Notes: generated from the sequence alone by a model not told the origin. Shown: positions 1-11,200, numbered from the stretch's first letter. The stretch: 64,000 bases of DNA from Phoenix dactylifera (GCF_009389715.1 NC_052407.1:3351154-3415153), one strand, 5' to 3'. A program made the numbers and translations.

Positions 1-110
1 TTACCATAAGCCGGAAGCTAGGAAGCCTATAAGCTAATAAGCTAAAAGAGTCAAGCCAGGAAGCATTATTTTGACCGTATTTACATATATATCCTATTTA
101 TTTTATTTTC

Positions 111-305
111 GGGTTGCTAACTCAACGGTAGAGTGCTCGGCTTTTAAGTGTGACTATGATCTTTTACACATTTGGATGAAGCAACAGATTCGTCCAGACT
201 AGGATGAAGCAACAGATTCGTCCAGACTATTGGTAGAGTCTATAAGACCACGACTGATCCTCAAAGGTAATGAATGGAAAAAACAGCATGTCGTAATAAA
301 ATATT
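111..305 (+). pseudogene. trnK-UUU: Nuclear copy of plastid DNA: trnK-UUU 5' exon and start of its intron
   Basis: Bases 111-147 read as the 37-nt 5' exon of the plastid lysine tRNA gene, beginning GGGTTGCTAACTCAACGGTA and ending CGGCTTTTAA. The group II intron start (GTGTGACTATGATC) follows at 148, and intron-like sequence continues to about 300, including a stretch with GACCACGACTGATCC and AATGAATGGAAAAAACAGCA. The 3' exon and matK are absent and the flanks are not plastid-like, so this is a nuclear integrant and not a working tRNA gene. Compared with the plastid sequence as I remember it, it carries point changes (GAGTGCTCGG for GAGTACTCGG) and a short internal duplication. Confidence 0.85.
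174..229 (+). repeat. 28-bp tandem duplication inside the plastid fragment
   Basis: The 28-bp unit beginning GGATGAAGCAACAGATTCG occurs at 174-201 and again, identical, at 202-229. As far as I recall, plastid trnK introns carry this segment once, so the duplication probably arose after transfer to the nucleus, though a plastid origin in this lineage cannot be excluded. Confidence 0.85.
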
Positions 306-724
306 ATAATTTTATTATTTAATTTATTATTTAATTAAATATTATTTAATTAAAGTAGAACTTTGAGTTTATCCTTACCGGATCCGTTACAATTTTTTTT
401 TTCTTTTTGTTTGGAAGTGAAAAAAGTATACTTTATTTTTTTAATTTTGATGACTAATTTATATTTAGTCCTTAAATATACACACGCATGACTATGTGCA
501 ACGCTAGTATAATTATATGTCATCAATATCCAGACGTTGGTACAGTACCAAAATTTGATGGTAGGGATCTGAGCGTAATCCTCCAATGCCGGATCTTCCA
601 CTCGTCCTATCTTTTTTATTTTTTCTTCGATAAGGTGGACATATAATATAAGCCTAATATGAATACATCTAAAAAAATTATATAAAATATTACGAAGCAC
701 GATTGAGAGCTAACATAGTGATCT
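306..724. other. AT-rich spacer, no gene seen
   Basis: AT-rich sequence with poly-T and poly-A runs. A 116-codon minus-strand reading frame (700-350) has no recognisable motif and the low-complexity composition expected by chance. Confidence 0.6.
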
Positions 725-1052
725 ATAGAAATTCTTTCAAGTGCTTCGCTACATAGGAAGCGATCCAATCTGCCGCTCCATTTGCTTCGTGGTAAATGTG
801 CCTAGCTATGAAGGATATATATACTCTCGAGCTCCTCCAAATATCATTCAAGAGGAGGTGAGAGACTGCCACGCTACCTAACCATCATGGCTAAGTCACC
901 CTCAACTGCAATGTTGTTAATCCTTAGGATCTGCTTGGCATAGGTGATGACTGTCTGGGCCGCTCTTAGTTTTGCTCCAGGGACTAAAATATCAAAGATC
1001 ATAGTTCTACCTACTGTCAACAGCCTCGAATCTCGGATCACAAAGGTGGCTT
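725..1052 (-). pseudogene. Decayed LINE RNase H domain fragment
   Basis: Read on the minus strand from about 1052, the sequence gives ATFVIRDSRLLTVGR, then VPGAKLRAAQTVITYAKQIL, then INNIAVEGDLAMM. Near 800-730 it gives pieces resembling HLPRSKWSGRLDRF in a shifted frame. This matches the order of the RNase H domain at the end of plant LINEs (AxFVIRD, GAELRAA, YARxIL, LEGDS, REANxAADWIAS), as also seen in the better-preserved copy at 2606-3070. Stops and frameshifts make it a dead fragment. Its orientation is opposite to the neighbouring LINE, so it is a separate older insertion. Confidence 0.7.
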
Positions 1053-1111
1053 TTTGGACTCGTCCACCTTTTTGACGGTGAAAAGCGCGACCCCACAGAT
1101 CAAGACTTCTA

Positions 1112-1717
1112 TCTGATGATTGTCTATTGTTGGCACGAGCGACTCGTCGAGCTGCGAGGGTGATCCAGGATATCCTGGATAATTATTGTTCTGCTTTAGG
1201 TCAGCTTGTAAACAGGGGTAAGTTTGCCATCTGTTTTAGCCCGAGGACCCCCCCACAGATCAAGACTTCTATCAGAGAGATTCTAGGCGTGGATGAGCAG
1301 GAGGGTTCCATGAGGTACCTTGGGGTTCCCATTACGGGCCAACGTCTTCGACGCAGTGACTGCTCCGAGGTTGAGTTGAGCATTCGACGCAAATTGGAGG
1401 GCTGCCAGGTGGATGCTCTATCCATGATGGGGCGCATCATCCTAGTGCGGTCAGTTCTGAGTTCAATTCCGGTGTATTTGTTGGCGAGTACACAAGTGTC
1501 GATGTCTCTATTGAGGTCTATGGAGCAGCTGTTCAGGGATTTCATGAGGGGCAGACGAGAGGAGAGGAGTGGCATTCATCTGGTGGCATGGGAGGTTGTC
1601 TGTCAGCCGCTCAGACATGGTGGGCTAGGGGTCCTGTCACTACGAGCGAGGCGTGAGGTCCTAGCTGCGTGGCGTGCTGCTAGGATTATCTTTGTGGAGC
1701 GCCCTGATGAGGGCTAA
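1112..1717 (+). pseudogene. LINE reverse transcriptase C-terminal part
   Basis: An open frame of about 200 codons begins inside the FADD-type catalytic box (here SDD, 1112-1120) and continues through QLVNRGKFAICFSP, MRYLGVPITGQR, MGRIILVRSVLSSIPVYLL and HGGLGVLSL. All are typical of the palm and thumb regions of plant LINE RTs. Everything upstream of the catalytic box is missing, so no activity is possible. The frame ends at 1717 and similarity resumes in other frames from about 1803. Confidence 0.85.
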
Positions 1718-2605
1718 GTATGGTGCTCTCCTTACCAGAGTGGAGCTTCGGGCCGAGCGTCAGTGTTCATGCATTTAGCAGGAGATCTGTTCCTCCGCCC
1801 AGGTGGTGCTACCGGCGATCAGGTGGATGGTTGATGATGGACAGTCCATTGACATTTTGGAGGATAGATGGCTGGCGGAGCTACCGCTGAGTAGGATGCC
1901 GATGATGGTTGACTCTGCGAGACTGGCGGGGCTCAGAGTTCGTGACTTGATGGCTCCCGAAGGGGGCAGGTGTGACGAGGTCTTGATCCGAGAGGCTTCG
2001 GGGTACAGCTTGCGGAGAGGGTTCTTGCCATTCCAATACCTCATGATGGACAGGATAGATAGGTGTGGGCGGCGACTGGGTCTGCTAGGGTGAGGTCGGC
2101 TGATATCCAGGTTGTGGTGAGGGGTGAGAGGGTGAGGAGTTGTGATGGGAGTTGGATCTAGAGGATGCGGGTTCACCCACGAGTGGCACTATTTATCTGG
2201 AAGGTGGTCTGGGACTGCTTATCGACGAGGAGTATGTTGGCCAGGAGAGGGGTTAGGATTCCTCCATCTGTCATGTTTTGTTTGAGTGCCCACGAGCAGC
2301 CAGGGTTTGGAGGAGGGCATCATTCCCCTTTCCGGGATCCGATTTTGTGGTAGGGGACTTTCTGCGGTAGGTGAGGTCTACGGTACAGGCACCGAGCACT
2401 GTGCGGTGGGGAATTGCTGCTGTTTATTTGGCTTATCATATTTAGTTAGATAGGAATACCAAAGTTTTTGAGGATAGGAGGGCCCCACTGAGGTCTGTTG
2501 TTAAGCGGACTCTTCATCAGGCAATGGAGGTTATTGAGTCGTTGGAGCAAGATTCACCGGTGATGGCTAGGGACATTTGGGACCCCCCCCCCCTCCGCTT
2601 CTATA

Positions 2606-3070
2606 GTGCCCAGGTTTGTTCTTATCTCTTGGGAGCCCCCACCTCATCTTAAGGTGAATTTCGATGGGAGCTTGCCCGCCACTGGTGATTGGGCAGGTGT
2701 AGCATTTGTGATCAGAGACCATAGCGCCAGGCTGATTGCTGCGGGGGGTTATTGTTCCGTTGTGGCCTCGTCATTTGGGGCAGAGCTCAAAGTTGCATGG
2801 GAGGAGCTATCCTATGCGAGACATGTATTGGAGGCTGATACGATCATTTTGGAGGGGAATTCAGCCGTCTTGATCGATCGTCTTCAAGTGGAGAGATGGG
2901 AAGGGGTGGAGCACCTACTTTTGTGCGACGTGCGACGGATGCTACGAGAGTGTCGGGCCACTCAGGTTAGGCACGTCCTTCGGAAGGCGAACCAAGCTGC
3001 TGATTGGGTCGCCTCCTTCGCTGCTCAGCATTTTGGAGAGTTTCTGTGGACCCTGCAGTCTTTAATTTTT
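2606..3070 (+). pseudogene. LINE C-terminal RNase H domain
   Basis: The translation shows the plant LINE RNase H pattern: WEPPPHLKVNFDGSLP, WAGVAFVIRD, SFGAELKVAWEELSYARHVL, ILEGNSAVLIDRL and LRKANQAADWVASFA. The conserved acidic residues are visible: D of NFDGS, E of GAEL, D or N of LEGNS (here N) and D of AADW. The third is replaced by Asn. The domain is otherwise the best-preserved part of the element. Confidence 0.85.
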
Positions 3071-3112
3071 ATTGCTTTCTGTAGTCTTCTTGATAGTGAT
3101 GCAACTGGCTGT

Positions 3113-3135
3113 GCTCAAATGAGAACATTTTGAGC
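3113..3135 (+). other. Small hairpin near the LINE 3' end
   Basis: GCTCAAATG and CATTTTGAGC form an imperfect inverted repeat around a 4-base loop, 25 bases before the A-rich LINE tail. 3'-end stem-loops in LINEs can be recognised by the element's own RT; that role here is inference. Confidence 0.45.
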
Positions 3136-3174
3136 AGCCGACCCACCAAAAATTAAAAAGAAAGCGCGATCCCA

Positions 3175-3335
3175 TCTTTATTTTTTCCATTGGAATACCA
3201 TAGGCCAGCGGAGCCAATTGCATCGAGCTGTTGTTGTTGGAGCACTCTCTGCGGCCATTTTCCTCGCTCTCACACACGCACGCACGCACGCACGCACGAA
3301 AAAACAGAGTAGGCACCCTGTCAAGAGAACGAATG
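3175..3335 (+). promoter_or_regulatory. Upstream/5' UTR region of CYTC6A with an ACGC microsatellite
   Basis: This is the interval between the LINE's 3' TSD and the chosen CYTC6A start codon. It holds a (ACGC)n run at 3275-3298. The CYTC6A frame is open upstream to 3231 but without an ATG, so I treat this as leader. The LINE therefore replaced or displaced the proximal promoter; no clear TATA box is visible. Confidence 0.45.
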
Positions 3336-4943
3336 GAGCCCCTCCGTTTGATTTCGTTAAACAAGAGTATCCACTGCTTCACCACGAAGGTAAAGCGAAT
3401 TTTGTTCCTGTATGAGCTTTCAACTGGAGCTCTTAACAGCATTATCACGCATCTGATAGTGGTGGGGTGTTCCATGGCATTTGAGCAGGGATGTCTGAGG
3501 AAGGAAGAGAACCCATGCGACCAACACCACCTCCAGAAGAGAACCGTCAGGGTTGCAGAGAGTTTGGTCTCTCCTCTGATGTCTGCTATCCTCACCTTAT
3601 CCGCTCCCAGCCTCGCTGCTCCTCCAGGTGAGGGCCGTCTCGTGTTTCCCACAATAGCCCTCTTGCTCTTGTATGTATTACAAAATTAGAATTTGATTTC
3701 TATCTGATGGATGGAGCATTGGTTTGGGGAAAAAAAAAAATCTATTTCAACAAAGGAGAGAGTCATGGGGAAAAAATCGAATAGATGGTTTGCCGGAGTT
3801 CAGCATTTGTTTTATGGGGCTATACTACATAAATTTTGTTGAACATTTTTAACAAGAGAAATAGCTAAGATTTTATTTGATGTCATTTTCAATTTTTCAC
3901 TTTTACTTTTATTGATTGTTTGTTTTATTTTTAACATCCGAAAACAAATAATGTGTTTGATGGACACAAACGTTTTCCATTCAAAAAACTTCTTGATGCA
4001 CCTGATCTCTGTCGCCCCTATTCATTCTGTGGTATTCTCATTCATCCCATGGCTGAAATTCTCATTTTTTTACCCACACATATTCCAGACTGCATTTCTT
4101 TTTTTCCTACTGAATGGCCATATGTAGTGTATGCAATTTAAAGTTTTATTCTATAATTGCAAGGTATACAAAAAGAACTCCGGAAATTCACATAAACACA
4201 ATTCAATTTACACTGTAGCTATCAAAAAAAATCAGAAAAAGCATAATAAACATCTTTTGGGGGATAGGAAGATGCACAATTTATATGTACATCATACAAT
4301 CAAAGCCTTTGCAAGCTACTTTGGGATTTCTGCAGTATCCTTCAGTCAGCCTATATCCGAGGGCAGAGCCTTGTTTCAAAAAGCCTGCATTGGCTGCCAT
4401 GACATGGGAGGGAACATATTGCAACCTGTGAGTCACTGTAACTCCATTTCAATACCACAGAATAAACAACTTATTTTGATTTTTATCTTCCTCATGAGCC
4501 CTTTCCCACCTGACTTGCTTTCCAGGGTGCCACTCTCTTCATGAAGGATCTAGAAAGGTATAGCTAGCCATTGCTCCTCTGATAACATCTTTCAAATCAG
4601 AGATAGGCTATGATTGACAGATAAAACTGGCGCAATTCCAAGCAGGAATGGTGTTGCCACGGAGGAGGGTATATACAACATCACATACTATGGGAAGGGA
4701 AGAATGCCGGCAAGTAGACCTTACTGATTCCATTATTTACAAACAAATCAAGCTGTTGATAGAAACTGCAAGTAAATAAACAGAGTCTGCTGTTGTCTTC
4801 AGGGATTTGGAGAGAAATGTACTCCAAAAGGTCAATGCACATTTGGACCCCGGCTGCAGGAGGATGAGATCAAGCTGTTGGCAGAGTTTGTGAAGTCACA
4901 AGCTGACAGAGGATGGCCAAATATCAAAAGTTATGGAGATTGA
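3336..4943 (+). CDS. CYTC6A: Cytochrome c6A, chloroplast thylakoid lumen
   Basis: Five exons joined by phase and splice sites: 3336-3627, 4336-4427, 4526-4557, 4646-4709 and 4803-4943. The product is 206 aa, or 173 aa if an internal 99-nt intron (3390-3488) is removed; the known Arabidopsis protein is about 175 aa. The mature domain shows the haem motif ACIGCH (C115, C118, H119), the distal Met in GKGRMPG (M159), and the cytochrome c6A-specific insertion FGEKCTPKGQC with its Cys pair (C166, C172). The N-terminus is a bipartite transit peptide ending in a lumen-targeting stretch, SPLMSAILTLSAPSLAA. Cytochrome c6A is a low-potential lumenal c-type cytochrome whose role is unsettled; the Cys pair suggests thiol chemistry. 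The fourth intron starts with GC. The gene is convergent with the 2OG-like gene, whose stop lies 280 bp away. Confidence 0.93.
3390..3488 (+). other. Possible in-frame optional intron in CYTC6A exon 1
   Basis: GTAAAG at 3390 follows ACGAAG, and GAGCAG ends at 3488, giving a phase-0 segment of 99 nt with no stop codon. Removing it shortens the transit peptide by 33 residues, joining HCFTTK to GCLRKEE, and gives a protein close to the usual family length. Confidence 0.5.
4710..4802 (+). other. GC-AG intron of CYTC6A
   Basis: The codons ATG CCG must join GGA TTT to give the conserved RMPGFGEKC. The intron then begins GCAAGT and ends TTCAG, a GC donor with otherwise perfect complementarity to U1 snRNA on the intron side. 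No GT donor fits the frame here. Confidence 0.8.
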
Positions 4944-5223
4944 TTCCTGCAGAAGACAAAATGTCCAAATGCAACTTCTGTTAGTAGCCAGATAAAAATG
5001 ATGCATTTAAATTCATAGGCTTGTTTGTTGACTCTGTTACACATCCAAAGCCCTGGAGATGAGTGCTAGACTGGAAATATCCATCAGTTGCATTTGAATT
5101 GTTTCTAAAACATTATTATGTACTTTTCATGAGATTGAATCAGAAGATAGTACCTAATGACAAGCAAAATGGGAGTATCAGGAGGACAGTTATCAAAAAG
5201 GACAAGCAGACATATTTGACCTT

Positions 5224-8200
5224 TCATGATGTATCCAAACAAACACCACCCCAGAATTTAGAAAGCATTTTTCTTTTTATCTTCTTTTTTTCAAGCACGG
5301 ACGAATATGCATGAATGTGAAGACTAGTGTATCTATGGATAACAAGCATGCACTCAGAAATATGAATGAGAGAGTTACAGTTGACCAACTGTTGACTGGC
5401 CTGTCCAGGTTCGATAAGACTTAACTCCATATCTTGCTGAGAGGCCGTCCAACCAGGCTCGTAAGCTTCGAGAAAGCCAAGTTTTGCCTTGTTGGGAAGG
5501 TCATGAGGATGAACAAAGGGAACCCCAGGTGGCCATCCTATCTCCATTCTTATATTCCCACATGGGCTGTCCAGCGACTGTATGTGGCCCTCACATTCCT
5601 TGAGATTACAGAATCTCAGCTTGATGCCCTTCTTGTCTGCAATTTCCTGAACCCTCTCCTTCAGGACTCTCTGCGCTTCGAGACGAAGTCTCTTCGACGG
5701 GGGCAGCGGCTTGCATCTAGCATAGTTCTTCCTCCTCTTCATCAGAGGTTTCAAAGATGCTGCATCCAATATTCCAAAGATTCAAGTCATAACAGAAACT
5801 TGAGAAAATAAACCCAGCGGAGCAACAAATGCAATAACAAAACCAGGATGGGGGTTTTACAAATGCAATCAACTGACTCAACTTAGAACATTAATTGATG
5901 GAACGAAAGTGCAATTTTTATGTCACAATTGCCAACTTAGAAAGCATGAAGTGATAGAAAATGTCAGATATTAAGTTGTCAGCAAAAACAAATGTGATAT
6001 CTCAGACAGCAGCCAGATCAAAAATAATGTGCCAGTCCAAGGGGACCATACATGGTGAGCTCTAACACAAAAGGTATATGATCTGCTTTGACTGGCTAAT
6101 AAGGACCAACAATGCAGTCCTACTACTTTCAAGGCATAAATTTCCCAATTAGGATACGAGACTTCATAGATATCTCTTGCCCTACGAGTAAAACAGGACA
6201 ATCATAAGAATTTCACCCATCAAAGAACACGTTTACCAATGTTTTTGTAACAACCCGGGACTCCACCCAAAATGGCTGGCCGGAAGGTATTATTTGGGTT
6301 CCTTGATTCTATATAAGTATCCAAGATGGACCCAGCGAATAAGCGATGTGGGACTAAACACACATCCGCACAGGTCCTCACATACTCTTCCCGTTTAAAC
6401 TCTGACGTCCTCATTAGGCTAAGAGTTCAAATCCATTAAAATCTAATCACAAGCACCACGATCGACCCGTGGTCAGCCCCAATGAATCTGTGCTGCAGTG
6501 TCCCATAGTCCATATAGGTTATCAGCTAGGTTTGCTTTGATACCATTAGTAACAACCTAAGACCTCACCCAAAAAGGCTAGCCGGAAGGTATTATTTGGG
6601 TTTCTTGATCTTATATAAGTACTCAAAATCTACCCAACAAATAACCAACGTAGAACTAGGACTAAACACACGCCCACACAGGTTCTCATCTAGTCAACCA
6701 TTGAGATGTTAAAGATCAATGAACTCTTCTTTTGCAATGACACTTCCATATTTTAAAACATAAGAAAACAAAACAAAAAGAAGATAACTTCAATATTATC
6801 TTTTTGTTTAAAAAAGAAGAGTATGTTGACAAATATTCCTTTGGACAGGAAAATGTGTGGGATATTTGCATGTGTTTTCAGAATATCTTTCCTACATAGC
6901 AACCAAAACAAATATTAAGTTGTCCGGACAGTAACGTAAACAGAAAAAGTCTGAATGAGAGAGTAGTTAAACTTTTAGAATGAGAAAAGTGTGCCAGATA
7001 GGCTAAATTTGATATTTATAATAGTGAACATGGGAATTACAATACATCCACTCAGCTACCTTATATGCAGGATTAACAAAGAATGAGTACACTCAATGGT
7101 AAAATCAAAAGCAAGTTGACACAGTTATCAAGTTCATAAAAATCCAGTCTAAATATCATCAGGCATTAACTGTCAGAAAAAAAAAAGGAATGACAAGGTA
7201 ATTTAATAATAGCATATAACTTTACAGGCAAATGCAAAATCAACTATCATTAAAGCAACGAAGGTCAGCTGATTTAGTATGCAAAAGTCTGGCACTTCCC
7301 AGGAAACTAAGGGTATGTAAGCTGTCCGGAGAAAATGCATGAACATAAAGCAAGACAAATTGCCGACAGTGGAAGAATCTTCTAAGCTACAGCAAGAAGC
7401 AAAGCAATCCACAATCACCAAATCCATATCTTCCATCAATCTCAATGAAGCATAGCCAAGGAACATCCTCTTTCAACTGCAAACACTTGATATGAAATAA
7501 CATAGTTGTAGAAGCTATTTGATGGGATAAAGTGACACGTGCATGTGCATGCACGCGCGCTTAAATATAAGACAGTATTGCCATAGATTCCAGATAAGAA
7601 AAGGATTTGGGATTATAACACACTTACTAAAACAAGGATTTAGGTCCCGTCAGAATGGGACAATACCGCTCTTGAATTGGGATATCCCAACTGTCCCTGT
7701 TGCATCCTGATGCTGGGAATGCATCAAGATGGTCGGGACAGATTGGGACGCAGACTATTTTATTTTTTCCTTTTTATTATTGTTGTTCGTAACTATTTTA
7801 GTCCATCCTGACCATATCATCCCATCCCAGTGCCTATTGTCGAAGGAGCAAATAGACATGAGGCCCAACACCGAGGTTTAAACCCTTGGATTAAAATAAG
7901 CAAGGATACGGACATATGACTATTTACTAGCACATTGCTTTTGGTGATACAATTCTGGTTGGATACGCCACTATCTACCTAGGAAATTTTAGGTTTTTGA
8001 TAATTGTCTATTAAGAACTTCTAAGATATATTTATCACAAAATTACCACAACCATAGTAATGCAGTCTCCTCCAGATTAGTGAAGGCTGACACAAAATCT
8101 TAACATTCTCGGTTCGCCTTCTTAACTTTTAAACATTCTAAAAAGAGTCAGGTCCAAGGTACACTTGATATAATTCTTATAGAGTTACACCTATATTTTG

Positions 8201-11200
8201 AATTGGACAATAGAGATCCCACATCGATGATCTAAGCCGGTGGATAAGATCTACTACCTCTAAACTGCTTACATATCAAAAATCATGTAATTTGGAGATC
8301 CCTAGCCTATGCATTAATTGGTCAAAAATTTGATAATTTAATTAATATGAAATGTTTTTTGATTACTTGATGCCTAGGTTGGGAGTCTCCAATTCACATG
8401 ATTTTTATGCGCAAGCATTTTAGAGATTGTAGATTACATTCAATGGTCAGATTGTCGATGTGGGACCCCCATCATCCAATTCAAAAAAGGTGTGACTATA
8501 TAAAAGTTACACGGAGTGTAACTTGATCCTAACCCAAAAAGGGTCAGTTCAAATTACACTTGGTGTAACTCTTCTAGACTTATGCCTTTCTGAATTGGAT
8601 GATAAAGCCCTCACATCGATGATCTAAGTCGTTAGATGTGATCTATTACCTCTAAACTCCTTACATACCAAAAAAACAAGTGATTTGGAGACCCTCATCC
8701 TATGAATCAAATGGTAAAAACTTGGACAGTTTAAATATAAAACAATATATATATTTTGACCACTTGATGCCTAGGCCGAGAGGTCTCCAAATCATATAAT
8801 ATTTGGTATGTAAGTAGTTTAGAAGTAATAGATCACACCCAGTGGCTTGGATCATCTATGTGGGACCCTTGTCATCAAATTCAAAAAAGAAGTAACTTTA
8901 TAAGAGTTAAACTTAGGGTAACTTGATCCTGACCCTCCTAAAAATGCAAAATTATAATTCTTATTGTTGTCCATGAAAGTTTCCCCTTATGTCAACATGA
9001 TAGGCATGCACTAGGAAAGGCACCTCACTGCTCTTTACCAAGTTAAAGGATATGTCCCCCACCGTCCTTTGTCTTTGTACAATTAATCCAAGATAAGAAA
9101 ACGGACTATATTGTGCTATCTCTTGGCCTTATTTTTTGACTATAGCCCTATTTTCATTCCTATTTCCATTAAGTTACTATTCAAATGTCCTTCTACCATT
9201 TCTTGATACTTAGGCCTTTATTATCCAAGGATTTTATGAGTCCAGTTTAGCATCCATCGTAATCATCTCATTGATCAAATATTATATCACTTGACAAATC
9301 CCATTGTTTATCTTCCTCATACCAACAATTTATTCGTTTAGAAATACTGTAAAGAACCAAAGACTTAGTTCCAATACTTTGGGTAGGTCCATTTGTCATG
9401 AGGAATTGACTTGTCTCGTCACAACTGCTTTTGATGCTAAACATAAACCATAGAATCAATGTATCACCTATGCAAATTTATCTTCCTTAATGTCCATTAA
9501 TTTATCTCACATGGTACACTATCAGATGCTTAATTAAAACTCAAGAGAAGCCATAAGAATAAAACATGTCTAACAAGTCTTACGAGTTAAGCATATGCTT
9601 TATAGTCAATAGGATGGTCAAATATCACGTGTGAGAGATTAAACAAGTCTAGTTTGAAAGTTTCCTACATGCACAAATAAGAATATAAAAGTCAATTTAG
9701 CATTTAATAGGAGTTATTCAGATGAAAATTTTGTTACAAGAGGTCAATATAAAATTGAGTGTATTTTACCAATAATAAGGAGTGATATTATCAGCATGAA
9801 CAAGTATAGAGACATGCAGATAAGAAACGTCCACAAAATGTGACTTGTAATATTCCCCTCTATTATGGCAGTGGGCATCACTAGCTCTTCACGTATTGTC
9901 TGCCCAAAAATGGGAGCAAGTGCAGTTGACCAATCATAGCCTATCATCATTTTACCACAACAAGCAAAACCTATTATCATTTACCATAACGAAAAAAAAT
10001 GAAAATCCTTGATTGGCTGACAATCGCACCACTCACCACTTTACATCACCAATTGTCTACCAACGTCAATAACTCCAACCTTTCCTTGCACTCTACACCA
10101 AACTTTAGTAGACCAAACAGGATCATCAACCTTTAAGGCTTCAACAGACCCGGAAACTTTGAACCATAAATTAATATAAAAATTTATCTTCTCATTGAGC
10201 ACTGTCCATCTTTTGACCATCCATACATCAGTAAGAACTTTAGTGACCTGAAGTGGGTGCGGACGTGGGTGCATGGAGCCACTTTTGCCATCTAGGTGAG
10301 AATAAGGCGAAGCTAATCATTTTAAAAGAAAAAAAATGAACAAGAAAACATTTAGGAAGCGGGTGTGAGGATGAGTTTTCAGATAGATTCTGAAGCAGGA
10401 GGGGCACGCTAAGTGGAGCTTTCCCACTACTAAGGTAAGGATCTTTAAAACATTTGCTTCTTGGCCACTAAATGGCTAGTTCTAATATAAAAGTGTTTTG
10501 GCCCTTTAACCAATGAGATGACCGCATAAAAATGATCTAATCATCACAATTTTTGGCATGTTCAAAGACCAAAGTGCCTCAATTTATTTTTAAAGTAACT
10601 AAAAACTTGACAATTGTAGGTGGGAACAAGCACCTTGCTGCTCTAGCATACATGCATGCATGAACCTATATAGGTTCCCTAATTAGAATTTAATCATTAT
10701 GTTAACAGGCTGTGTGCATTTGTTGAGGAGCCAAATGATAGTAGCAGTAAGGTGTAACAAACAGGAATACTAGAATGCTGACCTACCATCTTGGGCTGCT
10801 TGAAGCGTATAACTAGGGAAGTTGTGCTTAGTGAAGAGTTGATCAGTAGAGTGTGGCCTCTGCATAAAATCATCCACTGGTATGGGAATCTGGAACTGAG
10901 CTTCAACGCCATGGCCAGCTGCTCTCATCTCTGAACAGCTCAGACTCGCCATGGACCTCGCCATGAGCTTAAACACCAGAGAACATCGACCAAACATGTT
11001 ACCTTGCAAATTGCCTGTCTCTGTCCTGGGCTGGGCTGGGGTGACATAACCAGCAGTCGCCTGGTAAAGTGCAAGTCCAGGGTAGACAATTGCATCTTGG
11101 GGGCCAAGATCCGCATCCACCAGTATCCAACGCCCTTGGAAGTCCTTTATATGCAACCCTGCCCTATCTGACTTGACGAGAGTAATCAAACTCTTATCAA

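Larger units (their letters stand above)
1096..3160 (+). mobile_element. 5'-truncated non-LTR retrotransposon (plant LINE)
   Basis: A LINE 3' half runs from the reverse transcriptase catalytic region to a short A-rich tail. Order: the SDD box of the RT (LSDDCLLLARAT, 1109-1144), RT thumb region (LGVPITGQRL), an insert with WMVDDGQSIDILEDRW, a zinc-binding-like segment (HPRVALFIWKVVWDCLSTR) and a C-terminal RNase H. It is flanked by near-identical 14-bp repeats, AAAGCGCGACCCCA at 1082-1095 and AAAGCGCGATCCCA at 3161-3174, which fit LINE target-site duplications. Several frameshifts and stops break the reading frame, so it is inactive. It lies about 160 bp upstream of the cytochrome c6A start codon. 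Confidence 0.85.

Noticed and set aside
111-147. A functional tRNA-Lys gene
   Set aside because: Only the 5' exon of a split plastid gene is present; the 3' exon and intron body are missing.
350-700. 116-codon minus-strand reading frame
   Set aside because: AT-rich low-complexity composition, no recognisable motif, no regulatory signals.
3231-3335. Upstream extension of the cytochrome c6A coding region
   Set aside because: The frame is open but has no ATG before 3336, and it runs through the ACGC microsatellite.
6246-6688. A Cassandra-type TRIM carrying 5S rRNA sequence
   Set aside because: The LTRs do not contain the 5S rRNA-derived promoter block expected of Cassandra elements.
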